Source of the DNA: Maratus speciosus
Lineage: Eukaryota > Arthropoda > Arachnida > Araneae > Salticidae
Direction: 5' to 3'
Assembly (NCBI GenBank): GCA_963932465.1
Contig: OZ010796.1
Span: 73,721,974-73,785,973, forward strand
Length of the DNA: 64,000 bases
In this document: positions 11,925-22,313 of the stretch, in pieces
Layout of the letters: each line of letters opens with the position of its first letter
Position numbering within the stretch: the first letter of the stretch is position 1
Translations under genes and position numbers: made by a program
Notes under the pieces: generated by a model
What the model was told of the DNA's origin: nothing
Database searches by the model: none
Seen by the model: the letters and a program-made list of their open reading frames with translations, nothing else

Positions 11925-12755
11925 AAGAAAACAGAAATTCTGCTTTTTCAGAATTTAGTGTCGCCCGATGAAAAAAAATATATATGTATATAAATATATA
12001 TAGTTCAGTTTTAAGACTCCAAACACGAGCTTTTATTTTATATAAAATTACGTCATCCGAATCCGCTAAAAAATTCCTCATTTACGATACAGTCTTAAAC
12101 AACATCTATAGTAAAATATGCATAGGACGTGACTACCGCTGAATAATACACAAATCCAAAAAAAAAAAAATAATAATAATAAAGAGATTTCGTCATTTAA
12201 GAAACTGGGCAAAAAAAAAAAAAAATCGGCTATCTCATGATTCATAGGCCTTCATTCGTTTGTAATATTAATATAGATACTTAAAATTAAATTTTGTTTA
12301 TAATAGCTCCCTGTTTTATCAGAAATCATTCATTTATATTTTTTCAAAATAGCACGTATTTTAATGACAATTTTTTCAGTTTTTATGAGAAGATGGCGAC
12401 AAAAAGATATAATTGCTATTTTTCAACTATTTTCCCTTTACTTTCTACAGAAATGGAGTACTTCAGTTGCCAAATTTAAACAAATGGTGCTAAAAACTAC
12501 AAAAAAATTAATATCTCAAAAATAAATGGAGATGCAGTTTTCAAACAAATTGCAATTAAAGGTGCTTTTTTTTTCCAATACGACGGTATAAAAATTGAAA
12601 ATGTGCGATGCTTAGAAGTTTAAAAAATTGCAGTAGAGATTATTCCATACAATGATACATCTGCTTTGTTTTACGGCTGGCTTATACAACGTAACGTCAT
12701 TTTTTGGAGACGACACATTAATAGGTGGGAGAAAGAAATAGCCTACCGGGGGCAA
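11925..12755 (+). repeat. Dispersed repeat R2, copy 1 (uninterrupted)
   Basis: It starts with a conserved stem-loop (AATTCTGCTTTTTCAGAATT, 11937-11955) followed by TAGTGTCGCCC. Later blocks include ATGCATAGGACGT-ACTA, TCGGCTATCTCATGATT, AATAGCTCC-TGTTTTATCAG, ATGCAGTTTTCAAACAAAT, TGAAAATGTGC-ATGCTTAGAAG and CTACCGGGGGC near the end. All recur in copy 2. The CAAATTGCA and GAAAATGTGCGAT blocks are also shared with R1, so the two families are related. Confidence 0.75.
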
Positions 12756-13635
12756 ATAACACTACAAATACCCACATATTGCTTTTGCACAAACGATATG
12801 ACACCACACTGCCAGAAAAATTCATCTTTATACACTAAATTATTCGTTATTTTTAAACAAATAATTTCCGTATACCTAGAAAACATGCTTTTTCCGTTAA
12901 TTCTCCCCGGAAGTCTCAAAAACAGGGGGAAATTCCGTTTATTCCTTGCACGCATGCGTAATGGCTGCATTAATACTAAAAAGTTCGAATTTATTTTTAT
13001 AATTGAAAAACGAAAATTCAATCCATTAAAATTACTAACTTATTAAAAAAAAAAAAAATGCCTGCGAATTTAATAAAGTAGCCATTTTCTCATTCATTTC
13101 AACTTATTCGCAATTAACATTTTAGAGTTAAAAAAATATTCGCATGTAAAGTATAGTCTAAACGAACACGTTAAAAAAATATATAGTAGTTCAATCAAGC
13201 TAAAAAAAATCGATTTTATTCAAAAAAGCAAACAGTTCTTCTCGAATTTAATAAAAAAATGTAATACTCCTATTTTACATCTAACAATCAAATGATGTCT
13301 TATTAAAAATATGTCTATTAAGGGATAATTTTTATCCTCTATTATTCTATAAATGGTAAACCACCAACCATTATTCATAATGACGAAATGTTCCTGCAAT
13401 TAAGTTTAAATTTCCGAGCTTTCTGAAGAAGAAATTGCTCGCTTTGAAACGCGCGGTCCCAGGTGCAATAGTTACGCAGTTTCGCGAAAGGAAAAAAAAA
13501 TCCCATGTAAAACAACTTAAATAAATGCACATTTTTCTAGGTAACTCTTGAGATGAATTAAATATTTTTTTTTTAAATAGTTTTGTCAGTATAGCTAAAT
13601 TATAAATGGATAGTTCAGAAAAAAAGGAGAAAAAA
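12756..13635. other. Intron, no feature recognised
   Basis: The stretch is AT-rich with short A runs. Overlapping open frames at 12666-13046 (+) and 12743-13021 (-) straddle the end of R2 copy 1 and match nothing I know. Confidence 0.45.
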
Positions 13636-13756
13636 CAAGCAGGAAGCAGGAATTCTGCTTTTTCAGAATTAAGTGTCGGCCCACCTCAGCCCTCCGTCCT
13701 CGATGAAAAAAATATATATATAAACACAGATAGTACAAAACATATTTCAGTTTTAA

Positions 13757-14163
13757 CCCTTAAGGGTCAAATCCAAAAGGGCAACTTTCTGACATAAGTT
13801 TTAATTTATTTTTGTTCGAAAATGCATGAAGCTAGCTGGTGTTGTTGTTCAGAAACTATGTCATTGAGTTTTTTTGCAAACGCAATAGATCTTTCAGAAA
13901 AGAGTGTCAAAGTGGGCGTTTTGAACCGAATTTCCGCGCGAAGGGAGAAAGAGCACTCAAGAGCGGGCGAAAAACGTGTTTGCCCCGTGATCGAATTCGC
14001 TTATAACTCAATAGGTAATGGATGGATCAAAAAATGGGAAAAACAGTTCCATTCCAAATCGCTTCCAAGGTCAGGCTTTCCAATTTTATATCTTTCGGTT
14101 AAAAAATGAATTTGTAAATATGTCAAAACGTTTTGCGATTATTGAGCAGAGCAGTTAAGAACA
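13757..14163. mobile_element. TTAA-bounded inserted segment, first part (unclassified)
   Basis: It begins CCCTTAAGGGTCAAATCC right after the target TTAA (13753-13756) in R2 copy 2. A matching right end was not found before the next element starts at about 14164, so this may be the left part of an older TTAA element. The open frames 13606-13797 and 13822-14109 cross it and look like chance. 13890-14010 is less AT-rich. Confidence 0.4.
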
Positions 14164-14675
14164 GCCTTAAATGCCTGAGTTTTGAAAAATCATTTAAAAC
14201 ATGTTTTTTGTCTTTCTTTTTTTAAGTAAATTATGGGAAAAATACTTTAAAAAAATCATATTTTGTTTTAAGTATGGTTTGCGGCTAAAAAACTGTTTGT
14301 TGCTAATCAGCAATACTGGTGTTTAATTGAAAATATAATTTTCCTCGATAAAATTCTATAATATTAAACACACAAGAATTTTAAGAACTATGGTAAGAAA
14401 TAAATTTTACTTGCTCACTGCAGAACAAAATAGGGTATTTCGCAAGCTTCTAAACAAAACAAAAAGAACATGTATCAACAATTGTAAAAATAAATCTATC
14501 TTTATTCTTAAACAACTCAAGTGTTGCCATCTAAATGTTGAAAATCGATTTAATAATATTTTCAGAATGTATTTTATTGGCAACATTAGGCATTATAGCT
14601 TCAATATTATTGTAATAGTATTTTAGAAGCCTAAATTGGGTATGTTGCCGAAAGGCAACACCCGGCATTTAAGTG
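14164..14675 (+). mobile_element. TTAA-type MITE, ~0.5-kb family, copy 1
   Basis: It starts CCTTAAATGCCTGAG and ends GGCATTTAAGTG directly against TTAA (14676-14679). A second copy in reverse orientation is at 41820-42329, alike along the whole length: GCAATACTGGTGTTTAATTG, CACACAAGAATTTTA, TTACTTGCTCACTGCAG and AGATGGCAACA blocks. The open frame 14390-14626 lies inside it and is not conserved as a protein. Confidence 0.7.
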
Positions 14676-14679
14676 TTAA

Positions 14680-14880
14680 CCCCTTGGGGACGAGCGGCAC
14701 GTATACGTGCCGCATGAAGTTCTCAGAATCCTTGTTTTTCCTCACCAGTAAAATTTTACTGTAAAATTTGCCTTATTTAATCACCGCAATTTTGTCGATT
14801 CAAGAAGACACAAATTTCTGTTTTTAAAAAACGGTGACAAAAGATTAAAAATTTCGTAAAAGGCTCCCGTCCCGAAGGGG
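14680..14880. mobile_element. TTAA-type MITE, 201 bp
   Basis: TTAA at 14676-14679 and 14881-14884. The ends are CCCCTTGGGGACG and CGTCCCGAAGGGG, an inverted repeat with one or two mismatches. Internal TGCCTTATTTAATCACCG is shared with other TTAA elements here. The left TTAA is also the right border of the neighbouring 0.5-kb element. A small palindrome GGCACGTATACGTGCC lies near the left end. Confidence 0.75.
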
Positions 14881-15095
14881 TTAAGACTTAAAACACATGC
14901 TTGACATCATTGGCATCCGATGAAGAATTCCACATTTACGATCTTGTCTTAAACATCTATAGAAAATTATGCATAGGACGTCACTATCGCGGAATAATAC
15001 ACAAATCCAGCAAAAAGCGATGTCATAAACACGAGAAAAAAAAAAAAAATCAGCTATCTCATGATTTCTATGCCTTCATTTGTTTGTAACATTAA

Positions 15096-15295
15096 CTCTT
15101 TGGACTCCGGCGTCTGCTACACAAATTTTATTCGATCGGCACCACATTTTTAAAAGAAATGTCCTACTAGTACAGAATTTCAAAAATACTGTGATTAAAT
15201 AAGGTAAATTTTATTTTCCTTTATTACTGGTGCCAAAAACAAATTTTGCAAAGAAAGATGATGTCTCAGCAGCGGAGACAACGGAGTGCTAAGGG
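15096..15295. mobile_element. TTAA-type MITE, 200 bp
   Basis: TTAA at 15092-15095 and 15296-15299. The ends CTCTTTGGACTCCG and GGAGTGCTAAGGG are imperfect inverted repeats. It contains TTCGATCGGCACCAC and GATTAAATAAGGT and is the same family as 21892-22079. The paralogous site in R2 copy 1 (12268-12271) holds one TTAA. Confidence 0.75.
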
Positions 15296-15318
15296 TTAAT
15301 ATGGATGCTGAAAATTAA

Positions 15319-15527
15319 CCCCTTAATGGTCGCATTAAATTGCGGTTTAAAAATTCAAATTGCTTATTGGCACCACTTTTTTGAGAAAGAAATATTCACC
15401 TTATTTAATGGCAGGTAAAATGATACCACAATAAAGCCAATTACGCTATTCTATAAAACTGGTGAGAATCAAACAATCTGAATAAAAGACATAGCCCGTG
15501 ACTATCACTAGAGCGAGAATTAAGAGA
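15319..15527. mobile_element. TTAA-type MITE, 209 bp
   Basis: TTAA at 15315-15318 and 15528-15531. The ends CCCCTTAATGGTCGC and GCGAGAATTAAGAGA are imperfect inverted repeats. It contains CACCTTATTTAATGG and GGCACCACTTTTTTGAG, echoing the other TTAA elements. In R2 copy 1 the site (12287-12290) has one TTAA. Confidence 0.75.
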
Positions 15528-16005
15528 TTAAATATAGTTTATAATAGCTCCATGTTTTATCAGAAATCATTCACGTATATTTTTTCAAAGTAGTACGTAT
15601 TTTAATTATTTTTTTTCCGTTGTTTTGAGAAAATGTCGACAAAAAGATATAGTAATCTACTATTTTCTAACTATTTTCCCTTTACTTTCTACAGAAATGG
15701 AGTACTTCAGTGGCCACCATTAAAAAAATGGCATTAAAAACTACAAAAAAATTAATATCTCAAAAATAAATTGAGATGCAGTTTTCAAACAAATGGCAGT
15801 TAAAAGATACTTTTTTCCCCCGATACAAAAGTGTTAAAATTGAAAATGTGCAATGCTTAGAAGATTGAAAAATTTGCAGTAGAGATGATCAGTATTTAAC
15901 CGTACAATGAGACATCTGCTTCGTTTTACGACTGGCTTATGTAACGTAACGTTATTCTTTAGGGACGACACTTTAATTGTTGCCCGAAAGAAACAACATA
16001 TCGGG

Positions 16006-16789
16006 GGCTAAAAACAACAGTTACGCAATTTTGTAAACAAACAAAATCTAATTTTCTTTAATTAACATATTTATTGCATTTTTAAAATTTATTTCTTGCC
16101 CAGTAATCCATTCCAGTTTAGCGTCTGCTAAAACTATAAAAAATGCATTGAAATAGCTTCAGTAGTTCCCGAGACAAAGTTACACCCATACAAGATGCTT
16201 TATATGTGTGTTTATTTCGCAACTGTCGTCGCCCTCTTAATTTATTTTCAAAGCATCTATCCTGTTTTTTTTTTTTTTTTTTTTTTTTAAATAATGAATT
16301 GTGTGATTTATCTTTAGTTTTATTACGAAAATATTTTAAAGCAGACATTCTCGAAAAGATAAAAACAAAGTCTTGCCTGCTGCCTGTTGTTTGAAAATGT
16401 TTGCTCAATTTTTCACATGTCTGTGTGTTTGGAACGTTAATACTTTGAACTCCATTGTTTGGTAGCTGGGACCAGTTTGTATGGCTCTTTATAAATCAAT
16501 TGATCAAGACTTTAAAAGTTTACACCACTTTAAAACGTAGATATAAGTTATTATCTGCATTTATCTTCTTGAGTTGAAAGATTGGTAAATTTATTCATAG
16601 GAAGTATTTAGCTCGCAATTGTTAAAATACTTTATTGAATTTACCAATAGTTGCAACAAATACAATAAAAAGAAAAGTCCCCAGTTAAACTGATGGCATT
16701 GAGCTCGCAGGCTATTCACACTAATTGTACATTATACATTATTATTTCAAAGAATAATGCGCCTCGAACAATAAAGAAATCGACAAAAA
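16006..16789. other. Intron, no gene
   Basis: A T run at about 16266-16288 is the only simple repeat. Open frames on both strands around it (16118-16408) encode homopolymers and are chance. Confidence 0.45.
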
Positions 16790-17190
16790 ACCCATTTAGC
16801 TAAAGTAAGGGGGGAGATTAGCTCCCCCATTTCCTCCCTTTATACTGAGCTAATAAACCTCCAAATCTAATCAGTGAAGCGCCTTATCAGACTAAACCGG
16901 TATACCAAACTGAAGCAAATCGGATAATTCAGCTTGAAAAACCCATTTATCTAAATTAAGGTGGGGATTAGTCCCCCGTTCCCCCTTTCATACTTAACCA
17001 ATGAACCACTAAAACTAATCAGGGAAGCGCCTTATCCGAATGAAACGAGACACAAAATTTGAAGCAAATCGGATATTTCTATCAAGAGTTATCTCGTTAC
17101 GTACATACATACGTACATACATATGTATGTACATACAGAATCTGCGAGTATATTAGCTCTTAGGCTTTTATAGCCCGTGAGCTAATAAAA
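16790..17190 (+). repeat. Direct duplication of ~135 bp followed by a GTAC/GTAT microsatellite
   Basis: The block AAACCCATTTAGCTAAA...GATTAG.CCCCC...CTAATCAG.GAAGCGCCTTAT...GAAGCAAATCGGATA occurs twice in tandem (about 16790-16930 and 16940-17080). GTACATACATACGTACATAC-type repeats follow at 17100-17140. Then come AGCTCTTAGGCTTTTATAGC and CCGTGAGCTAATAAA. Origin unknown. Confidence 0.6.
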
Positions 17191-17459
17191 ATAAAACACG
17201 GAAGAAATGAGCGTCCATTTGTAAGTAAGAGCTTTCTTTGACTACTATTAAAAAGTACGTAAACAGCGACGTTTATCTTGAAGTACTATTTGAAGTATTG
17301 GATCAGGTGAATTTCGATGGTATTTTGCCTACTACCATTCAAATTGCAGCCTAATTCAGACAGTATTCGCAGTTACTTTTCACAGCTCACAATCACTGAC
17401 CACGCTGTATGCTGCTTCACTTCTGTCTTCAGATGAAATATGGACTTTTAGTATGACAA

Positions 17460-18740
17460 GAAGTTACAACCCGGTCTTACCCGGTTACAGAATATGGGTG
17501 AAAACCACATATATATCTTTTTTAGTTGAAAACGCTAATAAATATTTTACATTTAATATATATATATTTAGATTTTTCATTAACAATACCAACAATCATT
17601 TTTATATGGAAAATAACAACTTTGTATTAAAATAAATTTTTGAAATTTATTAAAAGCGATAAATTTGTATTGGCCTCGTGCCAGGATTGAACAGTCGAAG
17701 AAATCGCCAAAGATTGCTAGCCTTTTTTATTCTGATAATTTCAATGGTTTAATGCTCGCAGTACTAAGATGGGGTCAATTTGACCCCATCTGGACATTTT
17801 GCAGTTTTTTTCTCATTTAGAATATGTATGCTATAATTATTTTCTAGAAATTATCCTATAAAGGTCTCTTTCATGATTTTGCCTACTTAGTAAGTTTCGC
17901 ACAGTTAAATTTTTTTATTTGCTTGTAGAATTTGCGAACGGGGTCACATAGACCCCATCTTAGCCAATCAGGGAATAAATGAAAGCTTTCTATCATTTAT
18001 TACGTTTTAAGAGAAAGAAAGTGAATTTTTGGCATCCTGCCAAATGTAGTTCAGTAGATGACGCTGTGGGTAGAGCGTTACTATGCAAGCGAGTGTAGGC
18101 GCCTCCCTCATTTCGTTATTTCTTTATTCTTGTGTTCAGTTGTGTGTAAGTTTCCCTATTCAATTAAATGAATCGTCGCATCGTATGAACATTATAATTA
18201 CCTATGGGGACCTAAATAAAATATAGGGTCAGCCCTTTTTAAATCTTAGGTATTTAAGCAATATTTTGATCTTTGTACTGCGAGGGTAAAGCGTGGTTCG
18301 ATTAACTGTCTTAAATTTGTGTTTTATTTATATTTTATTATTTTATTTATTGATTGATGATGTTTCAGTTTTGTTATGGAATAAAAGCCGGAAACAAAGG
18401 CTGAACCATTTTATTTATATTAATTTTAATACAAACAGGTTTATCTGTTGTAATCGTCTGTCTGCAAGTGACAGATATATAGATTTTTTAAAATCCCGCT
18501 TGAAAATTATTAAAAAAAAAAAAATAGCAAATTCCGATACAGTTTTCAAACAAATTGCATTAGAAATTACATTTAAAAAAAAATCTATTTGACGGTGTCA
18601 AAATTGAAAATTTGAGGTATTTTGGAAATTTAAAAATTTGCAATAAAATAAAATAAAAGCTAAATTTAATCATCTGCTGTTGCCATTCGCAAAATGACGT
18701 CAGCATTACGCAGACACGTTTGTCCTTTATAATATAGATA
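17460..18740 (+). repeat. Dispersed repeat R1, copy 2, with a 534-bp insertion
   Basis: It begins near ACCCGGTTACAGAATATGGG and GGTGAAAACCACA, carries the T-arm-like GTGCCAGGATTGAACAGTCG, and ends ACACGTTTGTCCTTTATAAT then ATAGATAG. It is interrupted at 17753-18286 by a TTAA-type element. The other R1 copies read GTTTAAGC across the site. Confidence 0.75.
17753..18286. mobile_element. TTAA-type element, 534 bp, inserted in R1
   Basis: TTAA at 17749-17752 and TAAA (one change) at 18287-18290. The left end is TGCTCGCAGTACTAAGAT and the right end reversed CCCTCGCAGTACAAAGAT: 14 of 18 bases or better. Just inside the left end is a palindrome GATGGGGTCAATTTGACCCC; a half copy GACCCCATCTTAGCC lies near 17950. 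No open frame. Confidence 0.75.
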
Positions 18741-19680
18741 GTATTCATTTGGCGTAATGCTTTAGTCTGAAGAAAAAGCATTTTGTTCCTTCAAAACGAA
18801 TAGCATTCATTAGTTTTTAGGGTGTTTTTAAGAAGTTTTATATTAAACAAAATTGAAAAGTAAAAAGTCGTAAGCTTTTGAATAATAACTTTTTACGGAA
18901 GAGGAAGGGCTTTGAGATTTTTGAATCGGGGGATCTTAAACTAGTCTTACACATTATCTACTATAGGGTTATCGTAAACAAAATGACAGGTGTTACCGAT
19001 CCAGATGAACATTTTTTATAGGAGAAAAAAACCACTTATTCAATCTAAAATACAGGCTCTTATCCACGGCCAACTTCAGTACCGGCGGAGAAAGCTCTTA
19101 GGGCGGTGGCTTAGGACGGAGTTCATGATTTCAGATCACATGCTCTCCACCGACCCACCTCGATGCCAGTTGGATTGGATTTTTTGAATTTAATTTTTTA
19201 TTTGATTTTTAGCACGTTTTTACTTTTCGTGGCGGTAGTTAGTAAAAGGAATCCGGTTTCAATCTTTTTGCTCTATTAGTAATTTTTGTCCTCTTTTCAA
19301 TAAAGTTTATTCGGATTACGTACAGCGATTCTTTGACATTCATAAAAAAATTCGGTTTCAAACTTTTAGCCTAATATAAGTAGATTTTGCCTTCAACGAT
19401 TTTTGAATTTTTAGCGATTTTTAATGCGATTTTTTTTCGCGTTTTGTGACTTTTTTTACATTCATGAAAGAATTTCTCTGCAATTTTTGGATTTTTAGCG
19501 CTATTTTATACGATTTTTGCCGATTTTTTTGCGTTTCGCGACGATTTTTCTACATCAGTAAAATAGACCGGGTGGCGGCGACATAAATGACTACGCCATC
19601 GAGTTACGAGATGAAATCATGATGTAGGACACGATTATTAGGAGTAGATGAAAGAATGACTAAGTCTTCTTTGACAGTTC
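18741..19680. repeat. Unclassified stretch and degenerate ~115-bp repeats
   Basis: 18741-19190 shows nothing recognisable; its open frame 18990-19187 is unknown. 19200-19570 holds degenerate units with TTCGGTTTCAAACTTTTAGCC, GCGATTTTT and CGCGTTTCGCGA. They are the reverse of units at 33000-33780. Confidence 0.5.
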
Positions 19681-21340
19681 TTACTTAGTACGATATGAGC
19701 CGCAGCGGGCGCCAGCTCGTCATTTTGCCGTCGCTACACGTCATCGAGTTTCGAGATGAAATTGGTGCCAAATTAAAGGTAAAAAAAGTATTTAAAAAAT
19801 ATTTTGGTCTGTCTGCGCATATCCTGGTAGAAACCCTCGGCAGACTAAAATAATAAAAAAAAGACCCCATAGTGTATAATTGCGCATAATTCAAACCTAA
19901 TAAACATAATATTTGACATTACATTGCACTATATATTACTTCGCCATCGACTTTCAAGACGAATTAATGATTTAGAAAAAGCTTATTAACAGTAAGTGAA
20001 AGAATGACTGATTCGGCATAATTTGGTACAATGTGTGAAGAACGGGGCGCCAATTCCCCATTTTGACGGTACTATCAAGTCATCGAGTTCCGGCATGAAA
20101 TTTTGGCACATTAAAAACACCGATTGGTGCAATAAAATATTTCAGTCTGCCTCGTCATATCTTGGTACAAGAAGAGCAGAGTGGGGTCAATTCTTAATTT
20201 TGGCGGTATTACCATGCCATCGAGTTACGGTATGAAATTTTGGCATATTATAGATATCGATCAATACAAAAAGAATATTAGAGTCTGCCTCGCGATATCT
20301 TTGTACAAGATGAGCAAAGCGGGGGCGCCAATTCCCTGTTTTGACGGTACTATTACGTCATTGATTTACGGTTTGAAATTTCGGCTAATTATAGATATCG
20401 GTTAGTACAATAGCAATATTTCAGTCTACCTCGTTACATCTTGGTAAGAGATGAGCAGAGAGGGGCGCCAATTCTTAATTTTGATAGTATTTTCACATCA
20501 TCGAGTTACGGCCTGAAATTTTAACACATTAAAGGTGCCCATTAGTACAATAAGAATATTTCAGTCTACCTCGTCACGTCTTGGTACGAGATAAGCAGAT
20601 CAGGACGCCAATGGATCACAAGCATTACTGACGTCATACAACGTCATGATGGATTATAGCCAATCAGCTTCTTGATTTTTCACACAAGCTCTCACCAAAA
20701 GCCAATCAAATACGCTAATACTTGTGGGAAACATTGCAAGCTCCGCCCAGTGCGCATGGTCATTTCTAAATTTTAACGGTATTATCACGCCATCGCGTTG
20801 CGGCATGAAATTTTGGCATATCATAGGTATCGATTAGAATAAAAAGAATATTTCAGTCTGCCTCGTGATACCTTGATATGAGATGAGCATAGCGGAGGCA
20901 CCAATTCCCTATTTTGACGGTACTATCACGTCATTGATTTGCGGCTTGAAATTTTGGCATATTATAGATATCTATTTGTACAATAACAATATTTCAGTCT
21001 GCCTCGATATATCTTGGTAGGAGATGAACAGAGCGGGGCGCCAATTCTTAATTTTGGCAGTATTATAACGTCATCGAGTTACGGCATGAAATTTTGTCAT
21101 ATGAAAGATACTGATTATTACAATACAAATATTTCAGTTTGAATCGTGATATCTTGGTACGAGATAAGCAGAGCGGGGCGCCACTTCTTAGTTTCGTCGG
21201 CTTTACCACGTCATCGAGTTACGGTCTGAAAATTTAAAACATTACCGATACCGGTTAGTACAATAAGAATATTTCAGTCTGCGTTGTCATATCTTGGTAA
21301 GAGATGTGAAAAACGGACGCTAATTCCCTAAAAATTAAAA
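19680..21340 (+). repeat. Satellite array, ~143-bp units
   Basis: About ten units share the consensus blocks GAGCAGAGCGGGGCGCCAATTC, TTTGACGGTATTATCACGTC (with ATCGAGTTACGGCATGAAAT next), TTTTGGCATATTATAGATAT and ATTTCAGTCTGCCTCGTGAT (with ATCTTGGTACGAGA next). Unit starts fall near 19690, 20030, 20170, 20320, 20460, 20590, 20890, 21030, 21180 and 21300; the unit at 20590 holds an extra ~150 bp. Open frames here are array shadows. Confidence 0.85.
20600..20765. other. Insertion within one satellite unit
   Basis: Between AGGACGCCAATGGATC and GGTCATTTCTAAATTTTAAC lies about 150 bp absent from other units. It has two CCAAT motifs (AGCCAATCAG, AAGCCAATCA), TGACGTCATACAACGTCATG and GCTCCGCCC. This is a cluster of promoter-type words with no gene next to it. 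Confidence 0.45.
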
Positions 21341-21770
21341 AAGAAATTAAAAGATACAATCGATAAGTTTAAGACATGGACCAACGAGTCCGGTAGAACT
21401 GGGGCGTTTAATACTTCGGACTACCGTTGAGGCTTCGAGATCATTTTAGCTGTTGGCAGCCTTCGGGTATTTGTGGGAGAGTCAGACCACATCTAATTCG
21501 AGGAAAAGTCGGCCGGCCTCGTCGAACGTTCCTTTTAAGCTTTCAACACTACACCTGAATGGTAGCTGCAGACCTGATCACGGAAGATTCATCTGAAAAA
21601 TTTAAAAGCAAAACTCGATAAGTTTAAGCCATGGACCAGGAGTCAGCTGGCCGGGAATTTAATACGCCCGACGACTGCGGCGGCTTCGGGATCATCATAG
21701 CTTAAAATATTTTTAATATAATGTAAAGTTTTAATTATAACAAGTTTCATCCGTAATCACTGTGGCTTGA
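21341..21770. repeat. GC-richer patch with a ~90-bp direct duplication
   Basis: CGATAAGTTTAAG-CATGGACC followed by TTTAATAC and GGCTTCG(A/G)GATCAT occurs at 21358-21450 and 21612-21695. Between them lie GTCGGCCGGCCTCGTCGAAC and a GC-rich stretch unlike the surroundings. No open frame of note. It sits inside the satellite locus. Confidence 0.5.
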
Positions 21771-21784
21771 AAATGATATACACC

Positions 21785-22175
21785 TACCATTTAAATGCGC
21801 CATTCCTTCATGACCTACCAAGATATCACGAGGCAGGTCAAAATATTTCTATTGTACCAATCGGTATCTTTAATGTGTCAACCTTTTGCACTCGAGGGCT
21901 CCGCTGCGGAGGCATAATCTTTCTTTGCAAAATTTGTTTTTGGCACCAGTAATAAAGGAAAATAAAATGTACCTTATTTAATCAGAGCATTTTTGAAATT
22001 GTGTACTTGAACGAAACTTCTTTTAAAAAAGTGGTGCCGATCGAATAAAATTTGTGTAAGAGACGCCGAGCGCAAAGGGTTAAATATCCAGGCCGTAAAT
22101 CGACGACGTGATAATACCTCCAAAATTCAGAATTGGCGCCCCGTTCTGTTCATCTCGCACCAAGACTTGCTACAA
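21785..22175 (-). repeat. Inverted satellite units split by a TTAA MITE
   Basis: 21785-21887 (CAAGATATCACGAGGCAGG, ATTGTACCAATCGGTATC) and 22088-22170 (GTAAATCGACGACGTGATAA, AATTGGCGCCCCGTTCTG) are reverse-orientation pieces of the 143-bp unit. The MITE at 21892-22079 sits between them. Confidence 0.7.
21892..22079. mobile_element. TTAA-type MITE, 188 bp, in inverted satellite
   Basis: The left target is TCAA (21888-21891) and the right TTAA (22080-22083). The ends are CCTTTTGCACTCG and CGCCGAGCGCAAAGGG. Internal GTACCTTATTTAATCAGAGC and AAGTGGTGCCGATCGAA match the reverse of 15096-15295. Confidence 0.7.
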
Positions 22176-22313
22176 GCGGCCACCTTCATCTTGGCTTTCC
22201 GTCAAATTGTGATTTCTTTCAAGTGCTTGATATATTCCCCAATTTGAACTGTTTAAAATGCTAGAAATTTCAATAATTAACTTACATTTCGATTTCAACT
22301 TAAAAATATTTAA

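Larger units (their letters stand above)
13636..16005 (+). repeat. Dispersed repeat R2, copy 2, split by three TTAA insertions
   Basis: Same order of blocks as copy 1: stem-loop at 13651-13670, AGTGTCGGCCC, then after an insertion ACACATGCTTGACATC, ATGCATAGGACGTCACTA, TCAGCTATCTCATGATT, then after two more insertions AATAGCTCCATGTTTTATC, and CATATCGGGGGC near 16000. The inserted segments are 13757-14880, 15096-15295 and 15319-15527. At each junction copy 1 has a single TTAA. Confidence 0.8.

Noticed and set aside
12666..13046. Longest open frame of the window (126 residues) as a gene
   Set aside because: It overlaps the end of repeat R2 and another open frame on the opposite strand, has no recognisable motif, and its R2 part is disrupted in the second copy.
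20023..20405. Repetitive open frames in the 20-kb region as a secreted repeat protein
   Set aside because: They are frames through the 143-bp satellite; frame is not kept from unit to unit.
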